From the NCBI GenBank assembly GCA_019412865.1, contig DXOJ01000419.1, positions 1 through 9,746 on the forward strand: DNA of 9,746 nt, given 5' to 3'. A program made the position numbers and the translations under genes. Shown here one piece after another: positions 6,254 to 9,746 of the stretch (positions within the stretch are counted from its first letter, which is position 1; every line of letters starts with the position of its first letter). This DNA is from Bacteroides sp. (GTDB lineage Bacteria > Bacteroidota > Bacteroidia > Bacteroidales > Bacteroidaceae). A model generated the notes under the pieces. That model was not told the origin of the DNA and did no database searches. It was given only the letters and a program-made list of their open reading frames with translations.

Positions 6254-6950
6254 ATTCAAGTGATTTAGTGAAACAAATCCTTTCCCTACTATCGAACCTT
6301 CTTATTGAAGCCGATTGGGGATTTTATGGATGCAGTAAACAGTCATCTGTATAGCTTATAGATTCGGCTTTTCGTGCCGATTACTCTCCATAGGAGGAAG
6401 AATCCGCTAAGAAATACCATTCAAGCCGAATCATTAAGCGAGATGACAGAACTTTGCATCCCAAGAAAATCTATCGGCTCGATACGAAGTACGGTCAAAA
6501 GTCAAAAGCTATATAAGGTATGAAACCGCTCACACAAACGGTTTATAAGCGGAAATATTGGTCAAACCAACTATATAAAAGCATGATAAAAGGATTCAAC
6601 CCAATGTCTGGGTGGGCTTAAAATAAGTCTGCAAGAACAAACAGCAGGGTGACTTACTCCGTAATGTACAATGCAAGGTTGTTTCGAGACTTCGAAGCAC
6701 CTGCACTGGGAATGTCAGGAGCATGTCACTGTTTGTTCCTTTTCATGAGTGATTGACCAAGGGGAAATGACTTAAGAAAACAGATCTACCGATTTGCGGG
6801 TGGGACATTAGGGCTTGAGAAACAAGTATAAAACAGGAAATTGCCAGAATGGATTGTAAAAGAGAAAAAGAGAAAAGTCATCCTTGTAACAGTCAAGATT
6901 ATAAAAGGAAACAGCGTCACATAAGTGTAATCCGGAAAGTGCAGTTCAAA
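6254..6950. ncRNA. Gene-free structured element 1 (candidate noncoding RNA or leader)
   Basis: About 700 bp carry no supported gene but several strong inverted repeats. GATTCGGCTT (6361-6370) pairs perfectly with AAGCCGAATC (6423-6432). AAACCG and CGGTTT form a small hairpin near 6523-6544. ACCCA-atgtc-TGGGT lies near 6600. A large arm closes at 6635-6738. A -7-like GAACTTTG at 6449-6456 is one base off consensus. Short blocks occur in the same order as in the interval at 8356-8793. It could be a plus-strand RNA or the long 5' leader of the minus-strand 94-aa gene; the sequence does not decide which. Confidence 0.5.
6635..6738. repeat. Long-range hairpin with internal stem-loop
   Basis: GAACAAACAG (6635-6644) pairs perfectly with CTGTTTGTTC (6729-6738), and TGAC (6650-6653) with GTCA (6725-6728) across a bulge. 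Inside, 6672-6705 folds into a 14-bp imperfect stem: TGCA/TGCA and GG/CC, then TGTTTCGA with TCGAAGCA around a GACT loop, with single-base bulges. On the plus strand the structure runs into CTTTTC. This is the strongest structural signal in the noncoding intervals. Confidence 0.65.
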
Positions 6951-6951
6951 T

Positions 6952-6991
6952 GAAACGCACAGGATTTGGTTCACCTCTTCCTATGCGTTTC
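6952..6991 (-). terminator. Hairpin terminator of the PRTase-SLOG-DUF6926 operon
   Basis: GAAACGCA (6952-6959) pairs perfectly with TGCGTTTC (6984-6991). After one mismatch, AGGA (6961-6964) pairs with TCCT (6979-6982). It lies 23 bp beyond the stop of the 81-aa gene on the minus strand. The downstream minus-strand tail is ATTTGAAC, only modestly U-rich. Confidence 0.6.
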
Positions 6992-7014
6992 GCCCAATTC
7001 AATTCAACCTACAA

Positions 7015-7260
7015 CTATTCCTTACATGCTACCACACAATCTTCGACTTCACAAGCCAAGCCACCAAAAGCAGGATATCTTGAGAAATAAGGACGTGCTC
7101 CTGTCTCTTCATCTTCTTCCACAGGACTGATACTTACCACCTTGTTTTCACGAAAGTAATCATCTACCATCTTGACTTCATTATCTGTCAAGCCCTCTTT
7201 ATCTCCGTTTACTACGTACCCAAAACTCCATGTCGGTATGCGTTCAATACTCAGTTCCAT
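7015..7260 (-). CDS. Small DUF6926-like protein
   Basis: The 81-aa acidic protein starts 'MELSIERIPTWSFGYVVNGD', continues with 'LTDNEVKMVDDYF' and ends with 'ARPYFSRYPAFGGLACEVED'. I recall this pattern as a small protein family of Bacteroidales plasmids and conjugative elements, labelled DUF6926; the label is from memory and no function is known to me. The ATG at 7260 is chosen. A longer in-frame opening back to 7425 would overlap the SLOG gene by 125 bp and adds residues unlike the rest. It is the last gene of the PRTase - SLOG - DUF6926 unit, 40 bp after the SLOG stop. Confidence 0.75.
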   Translation of the reverse strand: MELSIERIPTWSFGYVVNGDKEGLTDNEVKMVDDYFRENKVVSISPVEEDEETGARPYFSRYPAFGGLACEVEDCVVACKE

Positions 7261-7300
7261 ATCATTGACAATTAAAAAGATTAATACTAATGGAAGTCGG

Positions 7301-7795
7301 TCAAAAAAGATTGATGACCGGCATACCACTTTCATTTGCTTTGCGGATGGTGTAGAATGTACCACCTTTCTGCTTACCATTGTAGTAGGCAACCAATCCA
7401 CTTGAATGAGCCAACATATAGTCATTGCGTCTCAGTAGACAACCATTGCAAAAGTTCTCACGCAATACAATCACTTCATCAGCATTCTGCAAAACGTATT
7501 GGTAGCGTTTCTGCTCGTATTCACTGAATCTCTCACTCTGATTACGATATGGCACTACAGCAATTAGCTTGATATCCGAAAATCTTTTTCTCATAGCTAT
7601 AACCGCAGAAGCAGCCAATAAATCAAAGCCCATTGCCATACCATTAATGAAATTTCTGTAACCACTCTCATAGAGGTCTATGATTGTATTATCTACAGAA
7701 ATTCTCAGCTCCTGTCGCTTGCTTCCATAGATGCTACGATGTCCCGTGAAGGCAACTGACTGCCTTTTACTCAAAAATAGATGCTCCATACTCAT
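7301..7795 (-). CDS. YpsA-like SLOG-family nucleotide-binding protein
   Basis: The 164-aa protein has the YpsA/DUF1273 signature: 'VAFTGHR' at 14-20, 'NGMAMGFDLLAA' at 51-62, 'VVPYRNQSERF' at 80-90, 'RRNDYMLAHSSGLVAYYNGK' at 122-141 and the glycine-rich 'GGTFYTI' at 144-150. SLOG proteins are Rossmannoid relatives of LOG and DprA that bind nucleotides or nucleotide-derived ligands, and several subfamilies occur in conflict systems and mobile elements. The reaction, if any, cannot be read from sequence. Its ATG overlaps the PRTase-like gene's TGA in an ATGA, so the two are translationally coupled and probably act in one pathway. It is cytoplasmic. Confidence 0.85.
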   Translation of the reverse strand: MSMEHLFLSKRQSVAFTGHRSIYGSKRQELRISVDNTIIDLYESGYRNFINGMAMGFDLLAASAVIAMRKRFSDIKLIAVVPYRNQSERFSEYEQKRYQYVLQNADEVIVLRENFCNGCLLRRNDYMLAHSSGLVAYYNGKQKGGTFYTIRKANESGMPVINLF

Positions 7796-8355
7796 GAAAC
7801 TTTATATGTTGTTTTACCCAAAAAGAAACCGCCTAAGACGTTGGCTCCAAAATCCTCCAACTTATTGGCAAAGTTTCCAAAACTTATGTCTCTCGTTATC
7901 ACATCATCAAATACTAAGCAATTCTTATTGACAAAAAAAGGTTCGTCAAAATCCACCACCTGAACCATGGTAATGCTCTTCTCTGTGTTATGCTCATGCA
8001 CCGCCAAACGGTTACCTTGCACGCTGATATGAGGATAGCCGTTTATGGCTCCCGAAAGTTCGCACACGATGCGAGAAAACTCCTTGTAGCGGATTTCATT
8101 CTTTTCCGCACTTGATGCAGGAACGCAACAAAAGACAATCTCAGTAACCTTATCACCAAACTGAGATTTCAACTCGGTAGCCACTCTGACGGCTACTTGT
8201 TCAAAGTTTTTGCCATCTTTGAAGTCCCATACCATTTGACGAGCCAACTGCTGTTCAATTCCGATGTTCTTCTTCACACGTACTGGATAGTATTTGAGAA
8301 AACAGACCTTCAATTTTCTCAACTGCTTCAAAATACTTTCATCTGATATTGCCAT
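7792..8355 (-). CDS. ComF-like phosphoribosyltransferase-fold protein with altered PRPP loop
   Basis: The 187-aa protein shows a type I PRTase core. 'IVFCCVPASSAEKNEIRYKE' at 73-92 resembles the early ComF-type block, and 'CLVFDDVITRDISFGNFA' at 146-163 matches the PRPP-binding motif, normally [hydrophobic]DDxxTTGxT. The two aspartates and the first threonine are kept, but the next two positions read RD instead of TG, so catalysis with PRPP may be changed or lost. No zinc-finger N-terminus like that of ComF is present. Start: the ATG at 8355, not the TTG two codons earlier. It is the first gene of its operon and is coupled to the SLOG gene by a 4-bp overlap. Confidence 0.8.
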   Translation of the reverse strand: MAISDESILKQLRKLKVCFLKYYPVRVKKNIGIEQQLARQMVWDFKDGKNFEQVAVRVATELKSQFGDKVTEIVFCCVPASSAEKNEIRYKEFSRIVCELSGAINGYPHISVQGNRLAVHEHNTEKSITMVQVVDFDEPFFVNKNCLVFDDVITRDISFGNFANKLEDFGANVLGGFFLGKTTYKVS

Positions 8356-8530
8356 ATTCAAAATGAATTAGTTAATGATTCATTTCCCTTTCATTCAGGC
8401 TTTTCAACCTGCTGAGGGATATTTTTCTGCCAGCAAAGTGAGTGACGGCAATAAGGCAAAACTGAGATGGGAAATACGCTCTATAGCTTTGCTACAGAGG
8501 AAGATTTTCAATCATCAAGCCATGGCGTGT

Positions 8531-8563
8531 TTTGACGATTGACAAAGGCACTCGATAACTTTG
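8531..8563 (+). promoter_or_regulatory. Complete Bacteroidetes promoter reading into the noncoding element
   Basis: TTTG at 8531-8534, 21 bp of spacer and TAACTTTG at 8556-8563 match both halves of the TTTG - TAnnTTTG consensus at acceptable spacing. It points away from the PRTase-like gene and into DNA with no plus-strand gene, so the likely product is a noncoding RNA starting near 8570. Confidence 0.65.
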
Positions 8564-8569
8564 CAGAGA

Positions 8570-8775
8570 AATACTCCATCGGCCTGGTGAAGAAGTTGAT
8601 AGCTCTATCAGCTATAAATAGGAAGTCAAGAAAGTAGTAAAAAAGGAAAGCCTAGTATAAAAGCCTATAAAAGGTATTGTTGTGATTAGCAGTCCAAAGT
8701 GAAAATATAAAAGTAAACCGCGCCTCGAAGGCAGAAAATCCCGACAGCCGAAGCAATCGGGATTCTCTTTCTGAA
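8570..8775 (+). ncRNA. Candidate small RNA of about 200 nt
   Basis: The candidate runs from the start predicted by the promoter at 8531-8563 to the hairpin at 8737-8764, which on this strand is followed by the pyrimidine-rich tail TTCTCTTTCT. It includes the hairpin at 8599-8615 and the AAAGCCTA direct repeats. No ORF with a plausible start is visible. Both ends are inferred. Confidence 0.45.
8737..8764. terminator. Hairpin between the sRNA candidate and the Api92-like gene
   Basis: AATCCCGA (8737-8744) pairs perfectly with TCGGGATT (8757-8764) around a 12-nt loop. On the minus strand it lies 29 bp after the stop of the Api92-like gene, with a TTTTCTG tail. On the plus strand it would end the candidate small RNA. 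It probably works in both directions. Confidence 0.65.
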
Positions 8776-8793
8776 TATGGATTAGCAAATGGA

Positions 8794-9408
8794 TTAAAAG
8801 TCGCTCAAAGAAACATATTCTATCTCATGGATGGCAATCTTCTCGTCCAAATCACTATCTTCAATAAGCTTTTCAGCTTCTTTAAAGTCAAAAACTCTTT
8901 TACCTGAGATTTTTTCAAGCTCATCTGCTACTTCATCAAAACTGGAATAATATTCCATACCGTCATCAAAATCATCAACAATGTATCTTGATGTGAGATA
9001 GCGTCCATCTTCATCATTGCCTTGGAATAGACCGCATCCGAGTTCTTCAGTAATAAAGAAAATCTGAACATCGAATTTTTCCATCAGCGAGAAGAACAAC
9101 TTACGGCAGTCACTCCAAGCCGTCTCTGTCATTAACTGGAAAGTAGCCGTGCCATTATCTTCATCAATGTCCACTTCCTCCTGTAACCACTCGATTGTAC
9201 CTCTGCATGGAATTTTCTCCGTTTCTGGGTCTATTCCTAAAATATCCTTCACTACATAGCCGAGCCAAGAAGAATTAGGCAAAAATGTAGTACCATCTTT
9301 CTCGTAACTACGGTCTGTATCAATAACTTGCTTGAACTTGTTGTAGAGTTTATGAACTTCAGTTTTATTCCCTACGATCTGATAATCTGTTGAACACCAA
9401 TTGGGCAT
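8794..9408 (-). CDS. Api92-like (DUF1281/YubB-type) mobile-element protein
   Basis: The 204-aa acidic protein begins 'MPNWCSTDYQIVGNKTEVHK', the hallmark 'MPNWC.N...i.G' opening of Api92-like/DUF1281 proteins found on phages and plasmids of many phyla. Family members contain a ferredoxin-like fold. Here 'ATFQLMTETAWSDCRKLFFS' in the middle and 'YLTSRYIVDDFDD' later fit alternating strands and helices. No enzymatic residues are evident and the function is unknown. It is cytoplasmic and stands alone, with a hairpin downstream and a 16-codon ORF upstream on the same strand. No TAnnTTTG box was found upstream, so its promoter is unclear. Confidence 0.78.
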   Translation of the reverse strand: MPNWCSTDYQIVGNKTEVHKLYNKFKQVIDTDRSYEKDGTTFLPNSSWLGYVVKDILGIDPETEKIPCRGTIEWLQEEVDIDEDNGTATFQLMTETAWSDCRKLFFSLMEKFDVQIFFITEELGCGLFQGNDEDGRYLTSRYIVDDFDDGMEYYSSFDEVADELEKISGKRVFDFKEAEKLIEDSDLDEKIAIHEIEYVSLSDF

Positions 9409-9461
9409 AGCGTTTAAATATTAAGTTATACAATGGAAGGTTTAATTTAAAAGCCTTCGTT

Positions 9462-9512
9462 TTACGCTGCCTCAAAAGGTTCGCTGTAAAATTTCTCAAA
9501 CCAAGGGTTCAT
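9462..9512 (-). CDS. Possible 16-aa leader ORF upstream of the Api92-like gene
   Basis: An ATG at 9512 opens 'MNPWFEKFYSEPFEAA' and stops at 9462, 53 bp before the Api92-like start. It is aromatic and acidic and looks protein-like, but an ORF of this size can arise by chance. After its stop, GAAGG and CCTTC can form a weak stem. It could be a leader peptide, a small protein or a remnant of a gene end. Confidence 0.3.
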   Translation of the reverse strand: MNPWFEKFYSEPFEAA

Positions 9513-9557
9513 AGTTGTTATTTGCCCGTAGGTAATACAAATAATGACCATGGTTCA

Positions 9558-9586
9558 TTGGTGGAAATGTAGCGTACATACCTTTG
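9558..9586 (+). promoter_or_regulatory. Bacteroidetes promoter reading out of the window
   Basis: TTG at 9558-9560, an 18-bp spacer and TACCTTTG at 9579-9586 followed by C fit the Bacteroidetes consensus. It diverges from the Api92-like gene. The near-palindrome AATGA-CCATGG-t-TCATT at 9543-9559 overlaps its -33 region and could be an operator. Confidence 0.6.
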
Positions 9587-9626
9587 CAGTGAGAAAACAG
9601 AGAGGCGTATTAAACTTCATTACAAC

Positions 9627-9634
9627 TAATTTTG
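9627..9634 (+). promoter_or_regulatory. Second plus-strand -7 box
   Basis: TAATTTTG followed by C is the same box seen before the recombinase-like gene. It lacks an obvious -33 partner. The DNA from here to the window end has only a 14-codon ORF (from 9637), so the served gene probably begins beyond 9746. Confidence 0.45.
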
Positions 9635-9746
9635 CTATGCCTTTGGTATTCAACCGATTCATGAGATGCAATCACAATTAAAAAAGGGGAATTAAATAAA
9701 TTGAAATACATAAAAGTACAGGGTGGGTAGTAATATTCGTAATAGC

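Larger units (their letters stand above)
8356..8793. other. Gene-free structured element 2
   Basis: This 438-bp interval has no supported gene. It holds a hairpin at 8479-8499 (CTCT/AGAG and TAGC/GCTA with one mismatch), a plus-strand promoter at 8531-8563, a hairpin ATAGCT-ctatc-AGCTAT at 8599-8615, two copies of AAAGCCTA (8647-8654 and 8660-8667) and a terminator-type hairpin at 8737-8764. Several short blocks recur in the same order in the interval starting at 6254. Confidence 0.55.

Noticed and set aside
6635..6738. Origin of transfer
   Set aside because: Inverted repeats alone do not identify oriT. No relaxase or mobilisation gene is in the window and no nick-site motif was recognised.
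6849..6953. 34-codon plus-strand frame rich in Lys and Arg
   Set aside because: No resemblance to known proteins, no promoter, and length within chance expectation.
6786..6974. 62-codon minus-strand frame in the noncoding interval
   Set aside because: Low-complexity Phe/Leu/Ser-rich composition typical of antisense AT-rich DNA. It spans a terminator hairpin and would begin within it.
7261..7425. N-terminal extension of the DUF6926-like protein
   Set aside because: It would overlap the SLOG gene by 125 bp, and the family-like sequence begins at the ATG at 7260.
1..9746. CRISPR array, tRNA, rRNA or insertion sequence
   Set aside because: No regularly spaced direct repeats, cloverleaf, rRNA sequence, transposase or paired terminal repeats were seen.

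Overview
The window looks like a stretch of a Bacteroidales (Bacteroides/Prevotella/Parabacteroides-type) genome, most likely a large plasmid or integrated conjugative-type element. Evidence: moderately AT-rich DNA, several TAnnTTTG -7 promoter boxes of the Bacteroidetes primary sigma factor, poor Shine-Dalgarno sequences, a plasmid-type ParA/ribbon-helix-helix pair, and many small accessory genes of the kind carried on Bacteroidales mobile elements. Family names are from pattern recognition only; no database was searched.

Layout. Positions 1-306 are a gene-free leader with promoter-like boxes and TACTA repeats. 307-1432 (+) carries three short genes: a serine-recombinase-like protein whose catalytic serine and part of its arginine motif are missing, an overlapping 64-aa helical protein with a UBA-like pattern, and a basic 98-aa protein with a C-terminal membrane segment. 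After a 204-bp gap comes a YjbQ/UPF0047 gene (+), convergent with recD2. The minus-strand operon parA - RHH - recD2 (5343 to 2067) couples a two-gene partition cassette to a RecD2-type helicase. Upstream of parA is a cluster of TAGTA/TACTA motifs that could be its operator or centromere.

5521-9408 is an array of small minus-strand genes: two unrecognised proteins (94 and 124 aa), then a PRTase-like - YpsA-like SLOG - DUF6926-like operon, then an Api92-like protein. Each unit is followed by a strong hairpin just past its stop codon. Two long gene-free intervals (6254-7014 and 8356-8793) sit upstream of the first gene of two of these units. They share short blocks in the same order, contain several stable hairpins, and at least one has a good plus-strand promoter. 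They look like related structured noncoding RNA or regulatory elements.

The right end holds a 16-codon minus-strand ORF and two plus-strand -7 boxes that probably drive a gene beyond the window.

How the parts may work together: parA/RHH would maintain the element and recD2 would process its DNA. The PRTase-SLOG pair is a translationally coupled nucleotide-handling module whose substrate cannot be read from sequence. The most likely under-described content is the paired noncoding elements, the PRTase-SLOG module with its altered PRPP loop, and the catalytically degenerate recombinase.
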